A stretch of DNA of 9,754 nt from Gemmatimonadota bacterium (GCA_030598525.1 JAUVPT010000048.1:1-9754); one strand, 5' to 3'; counted from the first letter of the stretch, positions 1 to 6,741 are shown. Translations and numbers: made by a program. Notes: generated from the sequence alone by a model not told the origin.

Positions 1-408
1 CGACGGGTTCTACTCGGGCTTATGGAGGACCTCGGCCGCTTTGCCGACGCTTCCGTCCACGTGCTCGTTGCCCTGGGCGTGCTGCACCAGGCTGCGAGTG
101 AAAGCCAGTGGACCGGAGCGATACGGGAGATGAGACGCTGCGTGGCCCCGGCCGGTCTTCTGCTCGTCGCCGTCTGGAGCCCGCGCTCGAGGCCACACGG
201 AGAGTCAATCCGGCGCGTAGCCGGAGAGAAGAACGTGTACGAGGGCTTTCACTCGGGCATCCACTATCTCGTCGAGGCCCCGGTTCTGGATTCGGCGCTC
301 GCCGCTGCCGGGTTCGTTACCGTCGAGCCGACGGAAGAGGTGCTGGTTGAGACGGAGAAGGGCTGGCGGGTCACGATCAATGGCCTGTACCGGAGAACCC
401 CATCCTGA
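1..408 (+). CDS. Class I SAM-dependent methyltransferase, C-terminal fragment
   Basis: The reading frame is open from base 1 and ends at TGA 406-408, so the gene begins upstream of the window and only about 135 C-terminal residues are present. The visible part has the second half of a Rossmann methyltransferase: a strand and helix reading VLVALGVLHQ (the region after motif II), an amphipathic helix with a conserved-looking EMRRCVAPAGLLLVAVW (helix, P-G turn and strand 5 of Methyltransf_11/25-type enzymes), then a late segment with LDSALAAAGF, typical of the end of such domains. The glycine-rich SAM-binding motif I would lie upstream and cannot be checked. Substrate is unknown. The ATG at 22 is an internal methionine, not the start, because it falls in the middle of the fold. 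The GH97 gene follows after 19 bases, so the two could be cotranscribed. Confidence 0.75.
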   Translation, partial: RRVLLGLMEDLGRFADASVHVLVALGVLHQAASESQWTGAIREMRRCVAPAGLLLVAVWSPRSRPHGESIRRVAGEKNVYEGFHSGIHYLVEAPVLDSALAAAGFVTVEPTEEVLVETEKGWRVTINGLYRRTPS

Positions 409-427
409 CGGGAGGTCCGACGCTCCT

Positions 428-2413
428 ATGAAGCCAATCATCCTGCCGGCTGTGACTCTGCTCGCCGTGATGTTTCTGAGTGCCTCGCACACCGGCGCAC
501 AGGAGCCGCAAGACTATGGAGTGACGTCCCCTGATGGACGGATCGAGTTGACCGTACGCGCAGGGGGAGATCTGACGTACAGGATTTCGCTGGACGGAGA
601 GGAACTGGTGTCCGCTTCGGCGATCGCGTTGCGTCTCGCGGATGGCACTGCGGTGGGTCCTGGAGCGGCCGCCGTTTCATTCAGGCGGGTGGACGTAGAC
701 GACTGGCTCGAGCCAGTGGTGCCCGAGAAGCAGTCGCGCATACGCGATCATTACTCCGCCCTGTTTCTTGATTTCGAGGGCGGATGGGGATTGGACGTGC
801 GCGCCTACGATGATGGCGTGGCGTTCCGTTTCCGGGCCGACGGGCCTGGCCCGATCGTCGTCGCGTCGGAGGAATTCGTCGTGAATCTGGTGCAGGACCC
901 TGAGCTGTGGTTCCCGGCGGAGGAGAGCTTCCTCACACACTCGGAGCGTTTGTACGAGCGGCTGCCGGCCAGCCACGTGGAGCCTGGCACCATGGCCCAC
1001 CTTCCGGTCCTCGCCTCTTGGACGGGTGGGCCGAAGCTGGCGATCACGGAGTCGGACCTCCGGGAGTATCCCGGGCTGTATCTGGCGGGTACCGGCACGT
1101 CGAGGCTAGCCGGTGTCTTGCCTGCCTACCCGGCCGAAGTCGAGCAGGTGAACGATCGGACGGTCAGGGTGGTGAGCCGAGAGCCTTACATCGCTCAGAT
1201 CTCAGGGCCGAGGACGTTCCCGTGGAGGGTCTTCGTCGTCGCTGACGAGGACGCAGACCTGATTCGCAGCACCATGGTCTGGCGCCTCGCGGCCCCGCTT
1301 CGAATCGATGATCCATCGTGGATTCGGCCGGGCCAGGTGGCGTGGGACTGGTGGAATGCGCTCAACCTCACCGACGTGGACTTCGAGGCGGGCGTCAACA
1401 CGGACACGTACCTGTACTTCGTGGACTTCGCGTCCGACCATGGGATCGAATACGTAATCCTCGACGAAGGCTGGTCCGACCCCGCGGACCTGACGTCGCT
1501 CAACCCCGATGTCGACCTCGACGTCCTGTTCGCTCATGCCGCGGACCGCGGGGTTGGCCTCATTCCGTGGGTCGTGTGGAAGTCTCTGGATGACCGGCTG
1601 GACGAGTCGCTGGACCGATTCGAGGCCTGGGGCGCCGTCGGGATCAAGGTCGATTTCATGCAGCGTGACGACCAGCCCATGGTCGAGTACTACTGGCGGA
1701 TTGCCGAAGCCGCGGCCCGTCGCCACCTGCTGGTGGACTTCCACGGGGCCTACAAGCCCGCAGGCCTGCGCCGGGCCTATCCGAACGTGGTGACCCGGGA
1801 GGGGGTGCGTGGCCTGGAACACGTGAAGTGGAGCCCCTATCCGACGCCCGAACATGACGTCACACTGCCGTTCATCCGGATGCTGGCAGGACCGATGGAC
1901 TACACGCCGGGTGCAATGCTGAATGCCACCGAAGAGCAGTTCAAGCCGGTCTTCAACCGTCCAATGAGTCTGGGCACGCGCGTCCATCAGATGGCCATGT
2001 ACGTGGTGTACGAGAGTCCTCTGCAGATGTTGGCGGACTCGCCATCCCACTACCTGCGGGAGGCCGAGTGTACGGCCTTCATCGTGGAGGTTCCCACCGT
2101 GTGGGACGAGACGCTCGTCCTGGAGGCCAGGGTGAGCGACTACCTGGCGGTGGCCCGGAGGTCCGGAGACACCTGGCACATCGGAGCCATGACGGACTGG
2201 GAGTCGCGAGACATGTCGTTCGACACCGGATTTCTGGAAGCGGGTGTGTGGTCTGTCGAGATCTTCCGGGACGGACGGAACGCAGACCGGAACCCGCAGG
2301 ACTACCAGAGGTTGGTCCTCGAGATGCAGGCGGGTGAGCCGCTCGAGGTCCACCTTGCGCCGGGCGGTGGGTGGGTGGCCAGGTTCGTGCGAAAGGCCGA
2401 GCGGTCTCGCTGA
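428..2413 (+). CDS. Secreted glycoside hydrolase family 97, retaining (alpha-galactosidase-like) class
   Basis: A 661-residue protein, the usual GH97 length. The frame is open further upstream (to 347), but ATG 428 is chosen: it has GGGAGGT at 410-416 with 11-base spacing and begins a Sec signal peptide (residues 1-24, likely cleavage TGA|QE). Order of domains: N-terminal beta-sandwich (about 29-290), (beta/alpha)8 barrel (about 300-560), C-terminal beta-sandwich (about 565-655). Key residues: Asp409 in GIKVDFM aligns with the nucleophile of Bacteroides retaining GH97 (Asp415 in BtGal97b), and Glu464 in RGLEH, 55 residues later, matches its acid/base Glu470. Glu458 (TREG) is a likely calcium ligand. 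His439-Gly440 stands where inverting SusB-type enzymes carry a catalytic Glu after His. Expected role: periplasmic or extracellular cleavage of alpha-galactosides or related sugars (beta-L-arabinopyranosides are an alternative). No SusC/SusD-like genes are in the window. Its stop overlaps the AMMECR1 start. Confidence 0.92.
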   Translation: MKPIILPAVTLLAVMFLSASHTGAQEPQDYGVTSPDGRIELTVRAGGDLTYRISLDGEELVSASAIALRLADGTAVGPGAAAVSFRRVDVDDWLEPVVPEKQSRIRDHYSALFLDFEGGWGLDVRAYDDGVAFRFRADGPGPIVVASEEFVVNLVQDPELWFPAEESFLTHSERLYERLPASHVEPGTMAHLPVLASWTGGPKLAITESDLREYPGLYLAGTGTSRLAGVLPAYPAEVEQVNDRTVRVVSREPYIAQISGPRTFPWRVFVVADEDADLIRSTMVWRLAAPLRIDDPSWIRPGQVAWDWWNALNLTDVDFEAGVNTDTYLYFVDFASDHGIEYVILDEGWSDPADLTSLNPDVDLDVLFAHAADRGVGLIPWVVWKSLDDRLDESLDRFEAWGAVGIKVDFMQRDDQPMVEYYWRIAEAAARRHLLVDFHGAYKPAGLRRAYPNVVTREGVRGLEHVKWSPYPTPEHDVTLPFIRMLAGPMDYTPGAMLNATEEQFKPVFNRPMSLGTRVHQMAMYVVYESPLQMLADSPSHYLREAECTAFIVEVPTVWDETLVLEARVSDYLAVARRSGDTWHIGAMTDWESRDMSFDTGFLEAGVWSVEIFRDGRNADRNPQDYQRLVLEMQAGEPLEVHLAPGGGWVARFVRKAERSR

Positions 2414-2961
2414 TGGCGGTCGGCGCCCACGAGAGAGCCGAGCTCCTTGCCCTGGCCCGCCGCTCCGTCGGGCGGGCATTGGACGGTCTGCCGGAGCCTG
2501 AGATAGAGCCTGCCCTGCAGGCCCTCCGGGAGCCGCGCGCTGCCTTCGTCACCATCCGACGCGTCGCGACGGGTCGCCTGCGGGGTTGTCGGGGCGAATG
2601 TCCGGCCCGCAGCGCTCTTCCCGAGTGCGTGCGCCGCGTCTCGGTGTCAGCCGCGCTTGACGATCCTCGTTTTCCCCCCGTCACCCGAGCGGAACTCCCG
2701 GCTCTCCGGTTTGAAATCAGCGCTCTCACGACTCCCGAGCCGATCCGACCGGAGGAGGTGGTGGTCGGCACACATGGACTCCTCCTCCACGGCGAGGCTT
2801 CCCTGGGCCTGCTGCTTCCCCAGGTACCCGTGGAGCAGGGCTGGGACCGGGAGGCTTTCCTGGACGGTCTCTGCTACAAAGCGGGCGTTCCGGCAGGAGC
2901 GTGGCGCAACCGAGACATGACTCTGAGCGCCTTCGAGGCCGAAGTCTGGGCTGAGGAGTAG
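2413..2961 (+). CDS. AMMECR1 domain protein (AmmeMemoRadiSam protein A-like)
   Basis: A 182-residue single-domain protein of the AMMECR1 family (COG2078). Visible family features: the signature hexapeptide LRGCRG at 56-61 (family consensus LRGCIG, with Cys59 kept), DDPRFPPV at 83-90, EISALTTPEPI at 101-111, a GTHGLLL block at 119-125, GLLLPQVPVEQGWD at 132-145 and CYKAG at 154-158. The family's biochemical function is not established; in many prokaryotes it sits with a Memo-family protein and a radical SAM enzyme, neither of which is present here. The start ATG 2413 is chosen because it overlaps the GH97 stop in a TGATG arrangement, which suggests translational coupling; a GTG at 2371 in the same frame would give a 43-base overlap and 14 extra residues outside the domain. 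No signal peptide, so cytoplasmic, unlike its secreted partner. Confidence 0.93.
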   Translation: MAVGAHERAELLALARRSVGRALDGLPEPEIEPALQALREPRAAFVTIRRVATGRLRGCRGECPARSALPECVRRVSVSAALDDPRFPPVTRAELPALRFEISALTTPEPIRPEEVVVGTHGLLLHGEASLGLLLPQVPVEQGWDREAFLDGLCYKAGVPAGAWRNRDMTLSAFEAEVWAEE

Positions 2962-3036
2962 AGGCCCGCGCCCGCCTCCTGACTTGCCGCAGTGACCGGA
3001 ACCTCCCCAAAGTGAACCTGAACCTGGGGTCAGACC

Positions 3037-3044
3037 GGAGGAGG
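3037..3044 (+). promoter_or_regulatory. Strong Shine-Dalgarno site for the beta-propeller gene
   Basis: GGAGGAGG ends seven bases before ATG 3052. It is the strongest ribosome-binding site in the window and marks the first gene of the 3052-6231 group. The 90 bases between the AMMECR1 stop and this gene must hold any promoter of the group, but I see no convincing -35/-10 pair there. Confidence 0.7.
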
Positions 3045-3051
3045 CTCGCGT

Positions 3052-3918
3052 ATGAGAACTGGGTCAATTGCGGTGTTTGCTGCTGTGGCCGTGCTTTCGC
3101 TGGCGAAAGCGGTGGCCGCGCACCCGCCCGTCAGCGTCGTGATGGACAGTCGCGGTTTCGTCTACTACTCCGATCTCCAGAACGTGTGGCGGATTTCGCC
3201 GACCGGTACTCGTACGATCGCCGTGATCGGAGTCCATACGCACCAGCTTTACCTGGACGCCGAGAACCGCCTGTACGGAGAGGATGCCACGAACGACGAT
3301 GCCACCGGCCAACCGTACCACAGGGTGTGGAGACTGGATCCGGACGGCACGTTGACGGACGTGATCCCAATAAGGGCGGGGTACCTGTGGGACTACGGTG
3401 ACTTCGGCTTCGTTCACGACCGGATGGGCGTTGCGTACGTTCTGCAGCACTCCGGTGGGCCTGCCCTCGTACGAGTAGGAGCGACCGGTAAAGTGACCCG
3501 TACGACGCTCCCGCGACCAGAGCCGGGTTTCGCCCTCCCGACGCCGGACGGAAGGGTGGTCATCACGGCTGGCCGTGATCTTCTGCGAGCGGACACGCGC
3601 CGCGAGATTGCGACCGTATGGAAAGCCAACCTGTCTCGCCTCACGCCCAGGGTCGTGGAGGTCGAGGATCGACATGCCCTGCTCGGCCTGTGGCTGGATC
3701 GCGAGGGGCGGGTCTACGTGGCCTCCTATGCGGGCGCGGCCGTCATACGGATCGATCATGACGGAAACGAGTCGGTCTTCGCACGTTCTCCCGAAGGCTG
3801 GGCGCCGTCGGGCGGTATGGTGGGTCCTGACGAGAGCCTGTGGCTCCTGGAGCTGTCGCTGACTGGCCAGGTTCGGGTGAGCAGAGTGATGACGGACGGA
3901 ACGGAGCGTGTGTACTGA
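3052..3918 (+). CDS. Secreted NHL/SMP-30-like six-bladed beta-propeller protein
   Basis: 288 residues. Residues 1-23 form a Sec signal peptide with AVAA|HP as the probable cleavage site. The rest shows six repeats of the form D-x-x-G-x-V/L-Y ... V-x-R-I/V-x-x-x-G, at about 31-52 (MDSRGFVYYSD, VWRISPTG), 69-99 (ENRLYG, VWRLDPDG), 122-146, 163-184, 215-238 (DREGRVYVAS, VIRIDHDG) and 258-283. This spacing fits a six-bladed propeller of the NHL or SMP-30/gluconolactonase-like type. No catalytic pattern that would assign an enzymatic activity is obvious, so a binding or sensing role in the periplasm is as likely as a lactonase. It is the first gene of a close-packed group: the next start follows its stop by five bases. 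The start is fixed by the strong ribosome-binding site at 3037-3044. Confidence 0.75.
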   Translation: MRTGSIAVFAAVAVLSLAKAVAAHPPVSVVMDSRGFVYYSDLQNVWRISPTGTRTIAVIGVHTHQLYLDAENRLYGEDATNDDATGQPYHRVWRLDPDGTLTDVIPIRAGYLWDYGDFGFVHDRMGVAYVLQHSGGPALVRVGATGKVTRTTLPRPEPGFALPTPDGRVVITAGRDLLRADTRREIATVWKANLSRLTPRVVEVEDRHALLGLWLDREGRVYVASYAGAAVIRIDHDGNESVFARSPEGWAPSGGMVGPDESLWLLELSLTGQVRVSRVMTDGTERVY

Positions 3919-3923
3919 ACCGG

Positions 3924-4742
3924 ATGGGCCGTCTTGGGCTGGCGATGATCACTTTGCTGGGCGCGGCACCGGGCGCTGCCGGTCAGGCGCCGATGCCAGG
4001 GGCCCCGTGCCGAGCGAACTCGGCGGCCATACGACTGGACCACGTGGTGATCGCCGTGACCGACCTCGCTTCGGCCAGGCTGGCCTTCCATGACACGCTC
4101 GGCTTCTCACTCAAGCCGGGGCGTGTCCACGAGAACGGCCTTCGAAACGTCCACGTCCGCTTCGGTGACGGCTCGGCGCTCGAACTCATATCGACGGGTG
4201 CTGGAGAGCCGGATGAGTTATCGGAGTGGTACGGGCGCTTCCTCACTCAGGGAGATGGCGGAGCGTTCGTAGCTCTGAGAGCGGGGCCTCCGGATTCCGT
4301 CCTCGGCCGCCTCGGGGATCTGGCCGCCGAGGCGGTCGTTTTCGAGAGTCGGGCCTTCGACTGGGTATCGTTTCCCGAAGGGCATCCGTTGCACTCCGTC
4401 TTCTTCATTCATGTCCGAGTCCGTCCACCTGACGAGCCTGCCCAGCTGCACCACCGGAACGGAGCCATGGGGCTGGCGGAAGTCTGGCTTGAGACCCCGA
4501 TTCCGCAGACGCTTGCCGACATGCTCGCCAGGTTCGGCTCCACGTCGTGTGGCCGAATCGAAGGGCCCGACGGTCGTACGGGCCAGGGGCACGGCCTGGC
4601 GGATGGCATGCTCGTGGCCAGTACGGGGGATCCGTCCCGGGGTGGGGATCGGGTGCTTGCCGTAGTTCTTGATGGCGAGCGGAGCTTGCCGCCTGTCCGT
4701 TCTGCTGGAGTATGGCTGTCCTGGCGAGGAAAGCTGCCATGA
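3924..4742 (+). CDS. Exported VOC-superfamily protein, Glyoxalase_3-like
   Basis: 272 residues counting from ATG 3924, five bases after the propeller stop. The frame stays open upstream (to 3840), but those residues would overlap the propeller gene and precede the hydrophobic signal, so ATG 3924 is preferred; it has no good Shine-Dalgarno, which suggests reinitiation after the upstream stop. Residues 1-20 (a short hydrophobic stretch ending GAAGQAP) look like a Sec signal peptide. The mature part opens with IRLDHVVIAVTDLASA and then PGRVHENG and VRFGDGSALELIS, the pattern of Glyoxalase_3/VOC domains. His40 and Glu87 occupy the usual positions of metal ligands on the first and last strands of the first beta-alpha-beta-beta-beta module; a second module around 155-192 contains LHHRNGA. 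Substrate is unknown; VOC enzymes include isomerases, lyases and dioxygenases, and non-enzymatic binders. Most family members are cytoplasmic, so the signal peptide is notable. Its TGA overlaps the next gene's ATG. Confidence 0.78.
   Translation: MGRLGLAMITLLGAAPGAAGQAPMPGAPCRANSAAIRLDHVVIAVTDLASARLAFHDTLGFSLKPGRVHENGLRNVHVRFGDGSALELISTGAGEPDELSEWYGRFLTQGDGGAFVALRAGPPDSVLGRLGDLAAEAVVFESRAFDWVSFPEGHPLHSVFFIHVRVRPPDEPAQLHHRNGAMGLAEVWLETPIPQTLADMLARFGSTSCGRIEGPDGRTGQGHGLADGMLVASTGDPSRGGDRVLAVVLDGERSLPPVRSAGVWLSWRGKLP
4726..4733 (+). promoter_or_regulatory. Ribosome-binding site that decides the DNA glycosylase start
   Basis: GAGGAAAG lies just before ATG 4739, with AGGA eight bases upstream of it. 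It supports ATG 4739 (ATGA overlap with the preceding stop) over the in-frame ATG 4712, whose only purine-rich stretch is almost adjacent to the codon. Confidence 0.6.
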
Positions 4743-5698
4743 CGGCTCGACAGGATGGGCATGGTGACCTCCGCACTACGAAGATCACTTCCGCGGCACC
4801 GACTCCGTTCGACTTTGCCGGGACGGTGTATTCACACGGATGGGCCGTCCTCGATCCCAACCGATGGGATGACAACCGCCTCGCCTTGATCCGGACTGAG
4901 CGCCTGGGTCCCGGCCGGGTCGTCCATCTCACGGTCAGGGGTTCGGGGCGGGCTGATCGCCAGCGCATTCGAATTGATGTGGCGCACGACGGCGAGATGC
5001 GAGCTGAGGAACGGCGGGCCGTCCGCCGCTCGATCCGCCGAATGCTCCGGCTGGACGAAGACCTCGGCCCATTCCACGCACAGTGCCGGCAAGCGGGGGC
5101 CCGGTGGGAGGCGGCCAGCCATGGACTGGGGCGCCTCCTCCGCTCGCCGTCGGTGTTCGAGGACGCCGTGAAGACCATCTGTACCACGAACGTGCAATGG
5201 GGAGGTACCAAGGCCATGCTCCGGCGCCTCACTCAGCGGCTTGGCGAATCCGGACCCCTCAGCGGAGCGGATCCAGTGGCATTCTCGAACTCGTTTCCGA
5301 CGCCCGCGGCGATCGCTGCGGCCGACGGCAGGACCCTGGCGGGCGCCCGTCTCGGATACCGGGCGCCCTATATTCGGGAGCTGGCCGAGCGAGTCACGGC
5401 AGGAGAACTGGACCTCGAAGAACTGCTCACGAGGGACGCGAGCACAGATGAGGTCCGGCGGGCCTTGCTCGACATCAAGGGGGTCGGACCGTACGCAGCT
5501 GCAACCATGCTCATGCTCCTCGGCCGCTACGACCACCTCGCGGTCGATTCCGTGTACAGGACCTTCGTGTCCAGGCGCTACTTCGAGGGCGGGCAACCGT
5601 CCGACAGGGAAGCCGAGCAGGTATACGCGGAATGGGGGCGCTGGAAGTACCTTGGCTACTGGTTCGATTTGTGGCAGGGTCTGGACGAGGAAGTCTAG
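4739..5698 (+). CDS. HhH-GPD DNA glycosylase, AlkA/OGG-like (COG0122), probably monofunctional
   Basis: 319 residues. The enzyme should excise damaged bases (alkylated or oxidised purines) from DNA in the cytoplasm as the first step of base excision repair. The N-terminal part (about 24-85, FDFAGTVYSHGWAVLDP...) matches the substrate-side domain common to AlkA/OGG-type proteins. The segment EDAVKTICTTN at 141-151 is the typical start of the helical HhH-GPD core, the helix-hairpin-helix is at 243-256 with KGVGPYAAA, and the catalytic aspartate is Asp270 in HLAVDSVY. Tyr252 is at the position of the lysine nucleophile of OGG1 (GVGTK), so lyase activity is not expected. No C-terminal four-cysteine iron-sulfur motif is present, which argues against MutY/Nth. 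Start ATG 4739 overlaps the VOC stop by four bases (ATGA); ATG 4712 would add nine residues. Exact lesion specificity cannot be read from sequence. Confidence 0.88.
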   Translation: MTARQDGHGDLRTTKITSAAPTPFDFAGTVYSHGWAVLDPNRWDDNRLALIRTERLGPGRVVHLTVRGSGRADRQRIRIDVAHDGEMRAEERRAVRRSIRRMLRLDEDLGPFHAQCRQAGARWEAASHGLGRLLRSPSVFEDAVKTICTTNVQWGGTKAMLRRLTQRLGESGPLSGADPVAFSNSFPTPAAIAAADGRTLAGARLGYRAPYIRELAERVTAGELDLEELLTRDASTDEVRRALLDIKGVGPYAAATMLMLLGRYDHLAVDSVYRTFVSRRYFEGGQPSDREAEQVYAEWGRWKYLGYWFDLWQGLDEEV

Positions 5699-5727
5699 AC
5701 GCAACATAACGACGGGAGACGAACGAA

Positions 5728-6231
5728 ATGCGACGGATTCTAACGGCGGTCGGGCTCATTGCAGTCACGCTGGTGTCGGTGTCCTGCTCGCGAAAGGCGG
5801 TCGTCGAGAGCGGTCCCGCGGCAGGCACGGCCGAAGCGACGGCTCGCGGAACCGTGCGCCGCCTTGGAAGCGAGGCGGCTGTGCGAACCGTGATCCAGGG
5901 CGATGAGTCAGTGATCGTGGTGGGCGACTACGAGTCGGAGATCGCTCGAGCGGCAGGGGCCGAGGTGTGGGTTTCGGGCACACCGGTCAGCTCCGAGTAC
6001 GGCCCGGCCCTCCGGGTGTCCGAGTACCGGATTCTCTCTGTCGACGGCGACGTACCGGTGGTTGGCATTCTCGCTGAAGACGCCTCGGGGTTCTTCATCA
6101 GGAAGGACGACGGGTCCGCGGTTCGATTGGACGTGAACGATCGTCTGGCCGGCCAGCTGGGGGCGAAGATCTGGGTCGTACTGGGCGCGGATCGGGTTAC
6201 GGTGAGTCGGTACGGAATCCTGCGCGATTGA
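5728..6231 (+). CDS. Small exported (possibly lipo-) protein with an internal duplication
   Basis: 167 residues, not recognised as a named family. ATG 5728 has GGGAG at 5714-5718, nine bases upstream. Residues 1-20 are a signal sequence ending at Cys20; the SVSC context is only a weak lipobox (Ser rather than Leu/Val at -3), so lipidation is plausible, not certain. The mature region appears to contain two related beta-rich modules: about 41-103 and 113-165. Both begin with a G-[TI]-[VL] strand and end alike: AAGAEVWVSG ... LRVSEYRIL versus QLGAKIWVVLG ... VTVSRYGIL. The pattern of short strands around a central G-A-x-[VI]-W-V element suggests OB-fold-like or similar small barrels, which is inference. 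It follows the DNA glycosylase by 29 bases and is probably the last gene of the group; next comes a convergent gene. Confidence 0.72.
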   Translation: MRRILTAVGLIAVTLVSVSCSRKAVVESGPAAGTAEATARGTVRRLGSEAAVRTVIQGDESVIVVGDYESEIARAAGAEVWVSGTPVSSEYGPALRVSEYRILSVDGDVPVVGILAEDASGFFIRKDDGSAVRLDVNDRLAGQLGAKIWVVLGADRVTVSRYGILRD

Positions 6232-6276
6232 ATCCAAGCCGCACGGATTGCCTCGGGGCCACCATGCGTCGGGCGG

Positions 6277-6741
6277 CTAGTGGACGACGAATCGGACGGT
6301 ATCGGCCACCGGGGGACTCAACGGCACGTGGACATGGTCTCCGAGCAGGGCGATGACCTGGTGCTGGCCGACGTCGAGTTCCTCGATCACGTACTCCGTC
6401 TGACCCCTGCCAAGGTGAATGTAGCGTCCGGGCTCGGAGGGAATCGGCAGGTCGAGGTCGGGCAGGGGGGCGTCAACGAGCAGGTGGTGGTGTCCGGACG
6501 AGGCCTGCTCGACTCCGGCCGGCACTACGACGATGCCCTCGACCTCCAGTCGCACGGTCACGGCGCCCCGCTCCAGGACGTCGCCCTCGGCAGGTGACAC
6601 GATATGCACGCTCGGCGTAGTCACGTCATCGACCGGGTCTACCGTGTCTCGGGAGGGCGGCTGTTCTCGATCCGCCGACTCGCCGCACGCTGCGATCAGC
6701 ACACACGCACCGAGCACCACGACCTTCCGGGCCTTCTCCAT
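6277..6741 (-). CDS. DUF4399-domain lipoprotein
   Basis: 154 residues reading leftward from ATG at 6741 to TAG at 6277. The frame is open 50 codons further upstream, but that stretch has no domain and ATG 6741 starts a textbook lipoprotein signal (lipobox LIAAC, Cys19) with GGAG six bases before the start. The mature domain (about 44-153) shows the DUF4399 pattern: IVSPAEGDVLERG at 47-59, GHHHLLVD at 83-90, LPIPSEPG at 98-105, IHLGRGQTE at 108-116, and GDHVHVPLSPPV at 134-145. The function of this family is unknown; its conserved histidines could bind a metal or a ligand, which is inference. Expected location is anchored to the inner or outer membrane, facing the periplasm. It is convergent with the 3052-6231 group (45-base gap) and divergent from the cupin gene. 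Confidence 0.88.
   Translation of the reverse strand: MEKARKVVVLGACVLIAACGESADREQPPSRDTVDPVDDVTTPSVHIVSPAEGDVLERGAVTVRLEVEGIVVVPAGVEQASSGHHHLLVDAPLPDLDLPIPSEPGRYIHLGRGQTEYVIEELDVGQHQVIALLGDHVHVPLSPPVADTVRFVVH

Noticed and set aside
1202..2479. 425-codon open frame on the minus strand opposite GH97
   Set aside because: It is antisense to an unambiguous GH97 gene, has no recognisable domain, and long antisense frames are expected in GC-rich coding DNA.
2079..2771. 230-codon minus-strand frame across the GH97/AMMECR1 junction
   Set aside because: Arg/Ser/Pro-rich composition typical of an antisense frame in GC-rich DNA, and both plus-strand genes are clear.
2961..2978. GAGGC/GCCTC hairpin just after the AMMECR1 stop as a terminator
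   Set aside because: Only five base pairs, an eight-base loop and no T-tract; such stems are common in GC-rich sequence.
4832..5707. 291-codon open frame on the minus strand opposite the DNA glycosylase
   Set aside because: The plus-strand frame has clear HhH-GPD motifs; the antisense product shows nothing recognisable.
6229..6250. AATCC/GGATT inverted repeat in the convergent gap as a bidirectional terminator
   Set aside because: Five weak base pairs with a nine-base loop and no flanking T or A runs.
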